A stretch of 64,000 bases of DNA from an uncultured Eubacteriales bacterium (lineage in GTDB: Bacteria > Bacillota > Clostridia > Oscillospirales > Oscillospiraceae), in contig ONGJ01000001.1 of assembly GCA_900317375.1 (NCBI GenBank), positions 1 to 64,000 of the forward strand, in the 5' to 3' direction. Below are positions 16,827-24,655 of the stretch, in pieces. The position numbers were made by a program, and so were the translations under genes. Every line of letters begins with the position of its first letter. Positions within the stretch are counted from its first letter, which is position 1. The notes beneath the pieces were generated by a model. The model did not search any database. It was not told the origin of the DNA and saw only the letters and a program-made list of their open reading frames with translations.

Positions 16827-17204
16827 ATGAATCTCAGAAACTTCAGAAACGAGGCAAGGGACGATTATCTTGAGGCCATCCTCCTGATCACCCAGGAAAA
16901 GGGCCACTGCCGTTCCATCCACATTGCCGAGACCCTGGATGTGACCAAGCCTTCGGTCAGCGTGGCGGTCGGCAAGCTGATTGAGGCCGGCCTCATCACC
17001 ATGAATGACGATAAGACGATCCGCTTCACCGAGCACGGCCGTGCCCTGGCAGAGCTTACCCTTGCCAAGCACCAGTTCCTGAAGGACCTGCTCAGAAATG
17101 CCGGGGTGGATGACGAGACGGCAGAGAAGGAAGCCTGCGCGATGGAACACGCCATCAGCGAGGACAGCTTCCGAAAGCTCGAGAAAACCTATTCCGTGAC
17201 ATAA
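16827..17204 (+). CDS. DtxR/MntR-family metal-dependent regulator
   Basis: A 125-residue protein with an N-terminal winged helix (RDDYLEAILLITQEKGHCRS, then VTKPSVSVAVGKLIEAGLI) and a helical dimerisation domain. The metal-site pattern typical of MntR/DtxR proteins is seen in KEACAMEHAISEDSF, where the Cys/Glu/His residues would bind Mn or Fe. It is a short form without the SH3-like domain. It would repress metal uptake genes when metal is bound; none lies next to it. AAGGGGG stands 7 bases before ATG 16827. Confidence 0.85.
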   Translation: MNLRNFRNEARDDYLEAILLITQEKGHCRSIHIAETLDVTKPSVSVAVGKLIEAGLITMNDDKTIRFTEHGRALAELTLAKHQFLKDLLRNAGVDDETAEKEACAMEHAISEDSFRKLEKTYSVT

Positions 17205-17207
17205 AAA

Positions 17208-17232
17208 AACAGCCCCCCGGGCTGTTTTTTTT
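17208..17232. terminator. Terminator between the DtxR-like gene and thrH
   Basis: AACAGCCC/GGGCTGTT (17208-17215, 17219-17226) with an A-run before and a T-run after works in both directions. A second perfect 10-bp hairpin (GTAAGAGCAG, 17235-17259) follows and overlaps the end of thrH. Confidence 0.9.
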
Positions 17233-17255
17233 ATGTAAGAGCAGCAGCACTGCTC

Positions 17256-17855
17256 TTACAGCGCGGCCTTGATGGCGGCCATCAGCTCGTCATAGGTCTC
17301 GCAGGCGGGAAGCTCAGGGTGATCCCGGATGATGGCTTCGGTAGAACGGAAAAGAATGCCGGTTTTGCTGGCTTTCAGCATGTCAAGGTCGTTATAGCTG
17401 TCGCCGACGGCGATGGTTTCATAGCCGATCGACTGGAAGGCCTTTACGGTCGCAAGCTTCGTATCCTTGATCCGCAGATGAAAGCCTTCGATCATGCCGT
17501 CCGATCCGATCACCAGCTCGTTGCAGAACAGGGTCGGCCTGCCAAGCTTTTCCGTCAGGGGGCCGGCAAACTGGGTAAAGGTGTCGCTGATGATGACCGC
17601 CTGCTGAAAGCTGCGCAGTTCGTCGAGAAACTCTTTCGCACCGGGCAGGGGATCGATTTTGGCGATCGTGTCCTGGATTTCCCGGATGCCGAGGCCGTGC
17701 TCGCGCAGAATCCCCATGCGCCAGCGCATGAGCTTGTCATAATCCGGCTCGTCGCGCGTCGTACGGCGAAGCTCGGGAATACCGCTTACCTCGGAAAAGG
17801 CAATCCAGATTTCCGGAACAAGGACCCCTTCCAGGTCGAAACAGATCATATTCAC
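17256..17855 (-). CDS. thrH: ThrH-type phosphoserine phosphatase/homoserine phosphotransferase
   Basis: A 199-residue HAD-superfamily enzyme. The first motif is MICFDLEGVLVPEIW, with Asp nucleophile and the Glu that replaces the usual second Asp in ThrH; motif II is VIISDTF and motif III/IV covers KLATVKAF and AVGDSYNDLDML. ThrH can dephosphorylate phosphoserine and transfer phosphate to homoserine. The GTG at 17855 is preferred because GGAGGG lies 7 bases upstream; an ATG two codons further in has worse spacing, and an upstream ATG at 17870 would put the ribosome binding site inside the gene. It lies 24 bases after the pseudouridine synthase. Confidence 0.88.
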   Translation of the reverse strand: MNMICFDLEGVLVPEIWIAFSEVSGIPELRRTTRDEPDYDKLMRWRMGILREHGLGIREIQDTIAKIDPLPGAKEFLDELRSFQQAVIISDTFTQFAGPLTEKLGRPTLFCNELVIGSDGMIEGFHLRIKDTKLATVKAFQSIGYETIAVGDSYNDLDMLKASKTGILFRSTEAIIRDHPELPACETYDELMAAIKAAL

Positions 17856-17879
17856 AGGCAAACCCTCCATTTTTTATTC

Positions 17880-18842
17880 TTACAGGAAGTATTTTTTTAC
17901 AAACGGGATGTCTTCCTTCTTAAGACAGAATTCTTTCCCCTTCAGGCCGTTCAGAATGCCGGCGTCGGTAGGGAAGTCAAAGCGGATGCGCCACGAATAC
18001 AGGGCCTGCCCGGACTCGTGATACTTCCGGTTCACCTGCTCGCGGCCGTATTTCCCGTCGCCCAGCAGGGGCCATCCCGCATGCGCCATCTGTACGCGGA
18101 TCTGGTGCGTCCGCCCGGTCAGCAGCCGGCATTCCGCCAGCGACAGGCCGTTTTTCGATGCGAGAACGCGGTACTCCGTCACGGCATGCCGCGAGCCAGG
18201 CTCCGGGCGGTTCTTCACATAGACCTGGTTTTTGACGGCATCCTTGAATAGTTCGTTCTCCAGCGTGCCGGCTTCCGGCTTCGGCCTGCCGCAGAGGGCG
18301 CAGAGATAGTATTTGCTGATCTCGCGGTCGCGGATTTTGTCGTTCATAATGCGCAGGGCTTCGGCGTTCTTCGCGGCGATGACGATGCCGCCGGTGTTGC
18401 GGTCAATGCGGTTGCAGAGGGCCGGCGCAAAGGCGTTCTCGTCCCGGCTGTTCCATTCGCCCTTTCCGGCAAGATAGGCCTGGATATTGGCGATCAGCGT
18501 GTTGTAGTCCCATTTCCCCGCGCTGTGACACAGAACGCCGGGCTTTTTGTCCGCCAGCAGGATGTTTTCGTCCTCATACAGAATGTCCAGCCTGGGCTTC
18601 GAGATTTTCCGCCAGGCGTTCTCCTCACTGGGGGTCTCGAAAAACTCGTCGGCAATATAGAGGCTGATCTCGTCACCGAACTGCAGACGCGTGTCTTCCT
18701 TGGCCGCCTTGCCGTTCAGCTTGATGCGCTTCAGGCGGATGTATTTGTGCAGAAGGCTGTCCGGCAGCAGGGGAACTGCCTTGCTGACAAAGCGGTCCAG
18801 CCGCTGGCCTTCATCGTTTTTTCCGACACTTAACTGCTTCAT
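17880..18842 (-). CDS. RluA-family pseudouridine synthase
   Basis: A 320-residue protein with an N-terminal S4 RNA-binding domain (about 12-65) and a catalytic domain with the motif ALCNRIDRNTGG holding the catalytic Asp. HRLDxxTSG, the usual RluA form, appears here as NRIDRNTGG. LLTGRTHQIRVQMAHAGWPL closes the core. It modifies uridines in rRNA or tRNA; which site cannot be told from sequence, and it resembles the RluC/RluD-like branch. It precedes thrH on the same strand. Confidence 0.9.
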   Translation of the reverse strand: MKQLSVGKNDEGQRLDRFVSKAVPLLPDSLLHKYIRLKRIKLNGKAAKEDTRLQFGDEISLYIADEFFETPSEENAWRKISKPRLDILYEDENILLADKKPGVLCHSAGKWDYNTLIANIQAYLAGKGEWNSRDENAFAPALCNRIDRNTGGIVIAAKNAEALRIMNDKIRDREISKYYLCALCGRPKPEAGTLENELFKDAVKNQVYVKNRPEPGSRHAVTEYRVLASKNGLSLAECRLLTGRTHQIRVQMAHAGWPLLGDGKYGREQVNRKYHESGQALYSWRIRFDFPTDAGILNGLKGKEFCLKKEDIPFVKKYFL

Positions 18843-18861
18843 GCTTCCTCACAGTGAAAGA

Positions 18862-18897
18862 AAGCCTCCCTCCCTTACGGGAGGGAAGCTTCTTTTT
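18862..18897. terminator. Terminator downstream of the DUF4342 gene
   Basis: CCCTCCC/GGGAGGG (18868-18874, 18879-18885) with an outer AAGC/GCTT stem. It sits just after the minus-strand DUF4342 gene and before the start of the pseudouridine synthase. T-rich tracts lie on both sides. Confidence 0.8.
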
Positions 18898-18905
18898 GAC
18901 AGGTT

Positions 18906-19418
18906 TTATGCTTTGGGCTCGTCCTTCGGCGCCTTCTTGGCTGTTGTTTTTCTGGGGGCCTTCTTGGGGGCGGCTTTGGGCTCTTCCTTCGGCTCTTCTT
19001 TGACCTCTTCCTTCGGCTCTTCCTTGGCGACGACCTCGGCGAACTCGGCGTCGGCATCGGCAGCCTTGGCTTCCTCCTCCTGGATGTCGACCTTGATGCT
19101 GACGGGGATGTTCTCCTTGACCTTCTCTACGGTCTGGGCGGCAAAGTCACGGACCTTCTTGCCGCTGTCCTCGTCGACGACATTGACGACCTCGCCGTCT
19201 GCCTTCACGACTTCAACGACACAGCCTGAGCCGAGCGTTACCAGGACCGCAGCCACCAGCGGCAGTCTGGCCCAAAGCAGGCCGATCGCTGCACCGGCGA
19301 CACCCACGGTCAGGGGGAAGCTGAGAACCTCTTTTTTGCCCTTCTTGACAACGATGCGTGCAACGTTGCCTTCCTTGACCAGCTCTTTGATGCTGTCAAG
19401 TATGCTCTGAACATTCAT
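18906..19418 (-). CDS. DUF4342 domain protein with Lys/Pro/Glu tail
   Basis: A 170-residue protein. Residues 1-75 match the DUF4342 pattern: an amphipathic start (SILDSIKELVKEGNVARIVV), KKGKKEVLSFPLTVGV, and a hydrophobic stretch (GVAGAAIGLLWARLPLVAAV) that could cross the membrane. The second half is low-complexity, moving from acidic to basic (KEEPKEEVKEEPKEEPKA then KKAPRKTTAKKAP), recalling histone-like tails. The function of the family is unknown. The gene is single, with its own extended -10 promoter and a terminator. Confidence 0.8.
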   Translation of the reverse strand: MNVQSILDSIKELVKEGNVARIVVKKGKKEVLSFPLTVGVAGAAIGLLWARLPLVAAVLVTLGSGCVVEVVKADGEVVNVVDEDSGKKVRDFAAQTVEKVKENIPVSIKVDIQEEEAKAADADAEFAEVVAKEEPKEEVKEEPKEEPKAAPKKAPRKTTAKKAPKDEPKA

Positions 19419-19456
19419 GATGAAAATCTCCTTTCAATTTTTGTCAGATTGGTGAA

Positions 19457-19465
19457 ATTATAGCA
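19457..19465 (-). promoter_or_regulatory. Extended -10 promoter of the DUF4342 gene
   Basis: On the minus strand TGCTATAAT forms an extended -10 element about 38 bases before the start codon. No clear -35 box is present, which is common for extended -10 promoters. Confidence 0.6.
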
Positions 19466-19527
19466 CAAAGATTTTTGATAAAAATGAACAGTTTATAAAA
19501 CTGTAGCGTATTCCGCGCAGCGGCAGC

Positions 19528-19542
19528 AATCCAAAGTCGGGC
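19528..19542. repeat. Dispersed short repeat, family B, copy next to pcrA stop
   Basis: AATCCAAAGTCGGGC recurs exactly at 26404-26418. Here it lies within the loop and right arm of a CCGCGC/GCGCGG inverted repeat just after the pcrA stop codon (minus strand); in the other full copy the motif is flanked by GTGC/GCAC. Confidence 0.5.
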
Positions 19543-19546
19543 GCGG

Positions 19547-21970
19547 TTATTCGGCCGGCTGAAGGAAGCGGGAGGCCGTTTTCAGCATCAGCTTTTTGTT
19601 GCCGACGGACTCAAACTGGATTTCGATCAGATGGTCGCCGCCCATCGGGGTCATCTTGGTCACGGTGCCCTTACCGAAGGCCTTGTGCGTGACAGTCTGT
19701 CCGACACGGAGCTGAAGGACTGGTGCGGAAGCATCCCCCGACGAGGTTTCCGGCTTGCGGCGAAGGGGGAAGGAACTGCGCCCTTCGGGCTTCCTGCCCG
19801 ATGTCGGCTGTACAGACGCCTTCCTCCACGGATCTCCGCGGGTTTCATCCTGGAAATCCTCCCAGTCAGCGCTCCTGACGGCGCTGCGGCGCTCGCTCTC
19901 TTCGCGCCCAGAAACCAGCTCCGACTCTTCCAGAAAACGGCTTACCCGGTTGGCGGTTGTACGCCCGAAGAGCATGCGCTGCCGCGCATGGGTCAGGACC
20001 AGCTTTTTCTTTGCCCGCGTGAAGGCGACGTAGCAGAGCCGCCGCTCCTCCTCCATTTCATCCGCTTCTCCGATGGCACGGATGCCGGGGAAGATGCCCT
20101 CCTCCATTCCGACGACGTATACGACGGGGAACTCCAGCCCTTTCGCACTGTGTATCGTCATCAGCACCACGCTGTCCTCACTGCGGTCCATGTCATCGAG
20201 GTCGGTGTACAGGGCGATGTTTTCCAGATAGGCCTGCAGGCTGCTGTCGCCGGTTTCGTTTTCAAAGCCCAGCATGCTGGTCTTGAGCTCCCGGACGTTC
20301 TCGATCCGGCTCTGATCCTTCGGGTCCTTCGATTCCTCCAGCATGCGCAGATATCCGCTTTTCTCCAGCACCAGGTCGTACAGTTCGGCACAGCCGAGCT
20401 TCGTTTCCTGCAGATCCCGGATCATGCCGGCAAATTCCCGCATGCGCAGTGCAGGTCTCGACAGCTCCGGGTAATTCTCGGCCTTCTCCAGAATCTCGAA
20501 CAGCGGCTTTCCCTCCTGCAGGGCCAGGCTGCGCGCGGTTTCCACGCTCTTTGCACCGATGCCGCGGGGCGGGACATTCAGAATGCGCATCAGGCGGAGC
20601 TCATCCTTCGGGTCCTGGATGATGCTGAGATACGATAGCATGTCCTTGATCTCAGCCCGGTCGAAAAAGCGCGCCCCGCCGATGACGCGGTAGGGGATGC
20701 CGTTGCGCTTGAAGGCAAATTCAAACTGGCTGGACTGCGCGTTCATGCGGTAGAGGATCGCGTGATCCTGCCACTGCATTCCCCTGGAATAGTCGGCAAG
20801 GATGTCCGAGGCGACGGCCGACGCTTCCTCGTTCTCGTCATACAGACGGCAGACCCTGACGTCCTCACCGCTGCCCAGCGAGGTCCAGAGCTCCTTGCCC
20901 TTGCGTCCGGTGTTGTGCCGGATGACCTTGTTGGCCACGTCCAGGATTTGTTCCGTACTACGGTAGTTCTGCTCGAGCCGGATGCTGCGGCAGCCGGGAA
21001 ACTGCTGCTCGAAGGACAGGATGTTTTCGATCGTTGCCCCGCGGAAACGGTAGATGCTCTGGTCGTCGTCCCCGACCACACAGAGGTTTCCGTGCCCTCC
21101 GGCCAGCAGAGAGATCAGCAGATACTGCAGATGGTTGGTGTCCTGATACTCGTCCACCATGATGTACGAGAAGCGCTGCTGCCAGTAAAGGCGGCGATCC
21201 TCGTAACGGTCCAGCAGCAGGACGGTGTTCAAAATCAGATCGTCAAAGTCCATCGCGTTTGCCGCAAACAGGCGGCGGGTGTATTCACCGTAGAGCTCCG
21301 CAACGCGCATGCTGCGCAGGTTGCCGCCGGCCCGGGCGTTCTTCTCGTACTCCTCCGGCAGCACCCGGGCGTCCTTGGCCCGGCTGATCTCGCTGAGGAC
21401 CGAGCGCGGCTGATAGACCTTCTCATCCAGATTCCGGTCCTTCAAAATCTGCTTCATCAGCGACTGGCTGTCCGCCGTGTCGTAAATGCTGAAACCGCTC
21501 TCATAGCCCAGCAGCTCGGCCTCCTTTCGCAGGATGCGCAGGCAGGCGGAATGGAAGGTGCAGGCCCAGATGTCGTCCGCACCCTCGTTCAGCAGCTTTT
21601 CGAGACGCAGCTTCAGCTCCTGCGCCGCCTTGTTCGTAAAGGTGATGGCGAGAATGCGCCAGGGCCTGACCGGGTCCAGAACGGCATACGGCTCCGCCTC
21701 CGGGCTCAGACTGCGCAGCGCCTCCAGGCCCTTTTCATCCGCATCGGGCGGTAGCTGCTCAGAATCCGAGGCCGCTCCGAAGCGCAGCAGGTTCGCGATG
21801 CGCTGGATCAGCACCGTCGTTTTGCCGCTGCCGGCACCCGCCAGGATCAGCACCGGCCCCTCCGTCGCCAGCACGGCCTGCCGCTGCATGGGGTTCAGCC
21901 CGGAAAACCGGTGCTCCAGCCAGGCCCTCCGCGCGGAGACATATTCAGTTTTGAATTGTTCGTTATCCAT
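19547..21970 (-). CDS. pcrA: ATP-dependent DNA helicase PcrA/UvrD
   Basis: An 807-residue superfamily 1A helicase acting 3' to 5' in nucleotide excision repair and in clearing RecA or stalled polymerase. Motifs in order are the Q motif (GLNPMQRQAV), Walker A GAGSGKTTVLI, IMVDEYQDTNHLQYLL, GDDDQSIYRFRGA, LEQNYRST and the C-terminal VVLMTIHSAKGLEFPVVYVVG and CYVAFTRAKKKL. A 50-residue insertion rich in charge follows Walker A (about 87-100). The C-terminus carries the RNA-polymerase-binding Tudor-like region (GQTVTHKAFGKGTVT). The ATG at 21970 lies only 7 bases beyond the -10 box, so the message may lack a leader. Confidence 0.96.
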   Translation of the reverse strand: MDNEQFKTEYVSARRAWLEHRFSGLNPMQRQAVLATEGPVLILAGAGSGKTTVLIQRIANLLRFGAASDSEQLPPDADEKGLEALRSLSPEAEPYAVLDPVRPWRILAITFTNKAAQELKLRLEKLLNEGADDIWACTFHSACLRILRKEAELLGYESGFSIYDTADSQSLMKQILKDRNLDEKVYQPRSVLSEISRAKDARVLPEEYEKNARAGGNLRSMRVAELYGEYTRRLFAANAMDFDDLILNTVLLLDRYEDRRLYWQQRFSYIMVDEYQDTNHLQYLLISLLAGGHGNLCVVGDDDQSIYRFRGATIENILSFEQQFPGCRSIRLEQNYRSTEQILDVANKVIRHNTGRKGKELWTSLGSGEDVRVCRLYDENEEASAVASDILADYSRGMQWQDHAILYRMNAQSSQFEFAFKRNGIPYRVIGGARFFDRAEIKDMLSYLSIIQDPKDELRLMRILNVPPRGIGAKSVETARSLALQEGKPLFEILEKAENYPELSRPALRMREFAGMIRDLQETKLGCAELYDLVLEKSGYLRMLEESKDPKDQSRIENVRELKTSMLGFENETGDSSLQAYLENIALYTDLDDMDRSEDSVVLMTIHSAKGLEFPVVYVVGMEEGIFPGIRAIGEADEMEEERRLCYVAFTRAKKKLVLTHARQRMLFGRTTANRVSRFLEESELVSGREESERRSAVRSADWEDFQDETRGDPWRKASVQPTSGRKPEGRSSFPLRRKPETSSGDASAPVLQLRVGQTVTHKAFGKGTVTKMTPMGGDHLIEIQFESVGNKKLMLKTASRFLQPAE

Positions 21971-21976
21971 GGCGGC

Positions 21977-22005
21977 ATTATAACATGCCTGCGATTTTTC
22001 TTCAA
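21977..22005 (-). promoter_or_regulatory. Promoter of pcrA
   Basis: On the minus strand TTGAAG (22000-22005), a 17-base spacer and TATAAT (21977-21982). The -10 box ends 6 bases before the pcrA ATG, so transcription would start at about the start codon. Confidence 0.72.
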
Positions 22006-22022
22006 GATTTTGCGTCTATTGT

Positions 22023-22051
22023 TTGCATTTCTTCTGCGGCTGTGGTAAAAT
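22023..22051 (+). promoter_or_regulatory. Promoter of prfC
   Basis: TTGCAT (22023-22028), a 17-base spacer and TAAAAT (22046-22051), 36 bases before ATG 22088. It partly overlaps the divergent pcrA promoter region. Confidence 0.7.
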
Positions 22052-22087
22052 CATTCGGATACACTGATTATTGCGGAGAAGATGGAA

Positions 22088-23680
22088 ATGGCCAACTGGA
22101 AAGAAGAAATCAACAGGCGCCGCACCTTTGCGATCATCTCGCACCCGGACGCCGGCAAAACGACGCTCACGGAAAAGCTGCTGCTTTACGGAGGTGCCAT
22201 TCAGCAGGCTGGTTCCGTCAAGGGCAAGGCCTCGGCCCGTCACGCCGTCTCCGACTGGATGGAGCTGGAAAAACAGCGCGGCATCTCGGTCACGTCGTCT
22301 GTCATGCAGTTTGAATACGACGGATACTGCATCAACATCCTCGATACCCCCGGACATCAGGACTTTTCGGAGGACACCTACCGCACCCTCATGGCCGCCG
22401 ACTCCGCCGTCATGGTCATTGACGCGGCGAAGGGCATTGAGCCGCAGACGAGAAAGCTCTTCCGCATCTGCGCCATGCGGCATATTCCCATCTTCACCTT
22501 CATCAACAAGCTGGACCGTGAGGCGCGCAGCCCCTATGATCTGCTGGAGGAGCTGGAGAAGGAATTCGGCATCGGCACCTATCCCATGAACTGGCCCATC
22601 GGCTGCGGACAGGATTTCAAGGGCGTCTACGACCGCCAGGCGCGGAGGATTCTCGCCTTTACCGAGTTTCACAGCGGCCAGAGCCGTATTCAGGCTGTCG
22701 ACTGCTCGCTGGACGATACGGCGCTGCTGGATGAGCTGATCGGCGAGCGCCTTCGCAGGACGCTTACCGATGATATCGAGCTCGTTGACGGCGCCGGCTA
22801 TGACTTTGACCTCGAGGCTGTCCGGGAGGGCCTGCTGAGCCCGGTGTTCTTCGGCTCTGCCCTGAACAACTTCGGCGTTGAGCCTTTCCTGAAGGCCTTT
22901 CTCGAGATGGCATCGCCCCCGCTGCCGCGTCTCTCCGGGACGGAAGAAATCCGGCCGGACTCGGATGTCTTTTCGGCCTTTGTCTTCAAGATTCAGGCGA
23001 ATATGAACAAGGCCCACCGTGACCGGATCGCCTTCATGCGCATCTGCTCCGGCCGCTTTGACCGGGAAAAGGAATATCTCCATGTCCAGGGCGGGAAGCT
23101 TTTGCGCCTGCCACAGCCGCAGCAGCTGATGGCCTCCGACCGGGCGGTCATCGATGTGGCCTACGCTGGCGACATCATCGGTGTTTTCGATCCGGGCATC
23201 TTCTCCATCGGGGATACCGTCTGCGAGAAGGACGCCGACATCCGCTACGAGGGGATTCCGAGCTTCGCACCCGAGCATTTTGCCTCGGTCGAGCGCATTG
23301 ACACCATGAAGCGCAAGCAGTTTGAAAAGGGGATTCTGCAGATCGCCCAGGAGGGCGCCATTCAGATCTTTCATGAGCCGCATACCGGCGTGGAAGAGGT
23401 GATTGTCGGCGTCGTCGGCGTGCTGCAGTTTGAGGTGCTGGAATACCGGCTGCGTACCGAATACGGGGTCGAGATCCGGCGCCGCGCTCTGCCCTACGAG
23501 ATAATCCGGTGGATCGTCGGCGACGTGGATGTCTCTTCCCTGAACCTGACCAGCGATACCCGCTGGGTGCAGGATTTCCGCGGGAACAATCTGCTGCTGT
23601 TCACTTCTTCCTGGTGCATCGACTGGGCCTTCTCCAAGAATCCGGGGCTCGAGCTGCGTGCCTTTAACCACAACGAATAG
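22088..23680 (+). CDS. prfC: Peptide chain release factor 3
   Basis: A 530-residue translational GTPase that recycles RF1/RF2 from terminated ribosomes. G1 is AIISHPDAGKTTLTEKLLLYGG, G2 lies in EKQRGISVTSS, G3 is ILDTPGHQDFSEDTYRTL, and G4 is FINKLDR. The RF3-specific C-terminal block appears as QFEVLEYRLRTEYGVEIR. GGAG lies 9 bases before ATG 22088, making it a better start than ATG 22082, which is only 3 bases away. The gene stands alone with its own promoter. Confidence 0.95.
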   Translation: MANWKEEINRRRTFAIISHPDAGKTTLTEKLLLYGGAIQQAGSVKGKASARHAVSDWMELEKQRGISVTSSVMQFEYDGYCINILDTPGHQDFSEDTYRTLMAADSAVMVIDAAKGIEPQTRKLFRICAMRHIPIFTFINKLDREARSPYDLLEELEKEFGIGTYPMNWPIGCGQDFKGVYDRQARRILAFTEFHSGQSRIQAVDCSLDDTALLDELIGERLRRTLTDDIELVDGAGYDFDLEAVREGLLSPVFFGSALNNFGVEPFLKAFLEMASPPLPRLSGTEEIRPDSDVFSAFVFKIQANMNKAHRDRIAFMRICSGRFDREKEYLHVQGGKLLRLPQPQQLMASDRAVIDVAYAGDIIGVFDPGIFSIGDTVCEKDADIRYEGIPSFAPEHFASVERIDTMKRKQFEKGILQIAQEGAIQIFHEPHTGVEEVIVGVVGVLQFEVLEYRLRTEYGVEIRRRALPYEIIRWIVGDVDVSSLNLTSDTRWVQDFRGNNLLLFTSSWCIDWAFSKNPGLELRAFNHNE

Positions 23681-23712
23681 GGGAATGCGCCAGGCGATCC
23701 TTTGCAAAAGTC

Positions 23713-23741
23713 TTGATCTTTCCGTATATTTGAAATATAAT
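23713..23741 (+). promoter_or_regulatory. Promoter of the cdaA operon
   Basis: TTGATC (23713-23718), a 17-base spacer and TATAAT (23736-23741), 47 bases before ATG 23789. Confidence 0.78.
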
Positions 23742-23788
23742 AATCCATTATTTTTATCCATTCCTGCCTTTGATGGAAGGAGCGCTTC

Positions 23789-24655
23789 ATGGAGGCAATT
23801 GCCAATCTCCTGAATAACGCGGTCAGCTACATCCGGACCATCGGCGTTTCGGATGCGATCGACATTCTGATCGTTGCCTATCTGATCTATAAAACCATCG
23901 AAATTGTCCGCCGCACCAATTCCAAGAATGTCGCGCGGGCCATCCTTCTGTTGCTTGTTGTCCTGGTGCTGTCCTACCTGTTCGGCCTGACCATGATCAA
24001 CTATCTGCTGCGAAAGGCGATGGAGCTCGGCCTGATTGCCCTTGTGGTACTCTTTCAGCCGGAGCTGCGCCGTCTGCTCGAGCGGGTGGGCAGCAGCCTG
24101 TCCACGAACCGCAGCATTTCCACCCCGGCCATGGAGACCGCCATCGCCCAGACCGTGCTCGCCTGCACCGATATGTCCGAATCCCATACGGGTGCGCTGA
24201 TCATCTTCCAGCGCGATGTGGACCTCGGTTCCATCGTGAATACGGGGACGCTGGTCAATGCCGATGTCACGGCCGAACTGCTGAAAAACCTGTTCTACAA
24301 CAAGGCGCCGCTGCACGACGGTGCCGTGATTATACGGGATGCGCGGATCGCTGCTGCCGGCTGCGTCCTTCCCCTGACCAAAAACACCAATCTGAGCAAG
24401 GACCTGGGTATGCGGCATCGCGCTGGTATCGGCCTGAGTGAAGAGTCCGACGCCGTCGTGATCATCGTTTCCGAGGAGTCGGGTGCGATCTCCCTGGCCA
24501 TCGACGGCATGCTAAAGAGGCACCTGAACGCCGCCGCCCTGACCCAGCTTCTGCATAACGAACTATTCATTGATGAGGAACCGAAGACGTGGAAGGAAAA
24601 AATGTCCATTGCTCTGCGCCGCCTGAAAAGGGAGGATCGCGATGAAGAAGAATAA
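23789..24655 (+). CDS. cdaA: Membrane diadenylate cyclase CdaA
   Basis: A 288-residue enzyme making cyclic di-AMP from two ATP. Three membrane segments fill residues 1-80, followed by the DAC domain with the catalytic KAPLHDGAVIIRD (DGA) and GMRHRAGIGLSE (RHR) motifs. c-di-AMP controls potassium and osmolyte transport and cell-wall balance. AAGGAG lies 7 bases before ATG 23789. The downstream cdaR gene overlaps by 14 bases, as is usual, but glmM, the common third partner, is absent here. Confidence 0.96.
   Translation: MEAIANLLNNAVSYIRTIGVSDAIDILIVAYLIYKTIEIVRRTNSKNVARAILLLLVVLVLSYLFGLTMINYLLRKAMELGLIALVVLFQPELRRLLERVGSSLSTNRSISTPAMETAIAQTVLACTDMSESHTGALIIFQRDVDLGSIVNTGTLVNADVTAELLKNLFYNKAPLHDGAVIIRDARIAAAGCVLPLTKNTNLSKDLGMRHRAGIGLSEESDAVVIIVSEESGAISLAIDGMLKRHLNAAALTQLLHNELFIDEEPKTWKEKMSIALRRLKREDRDEEE

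Noticed and set aside
18906..19100. Low-complexity GGCTCTTCCTTCGG-type repeats as a regulatory repeat
   Set aside because: They encode the Lys/Pro/Glu tail of the DUF4342 protein and are explained by that coding sequence.
22016..24418. An 800-codon open frame on the minus strand opposite prfC and cdaA
   Set aside because: It crosses two well-supported genes and their promoters and has no recognisable domain.
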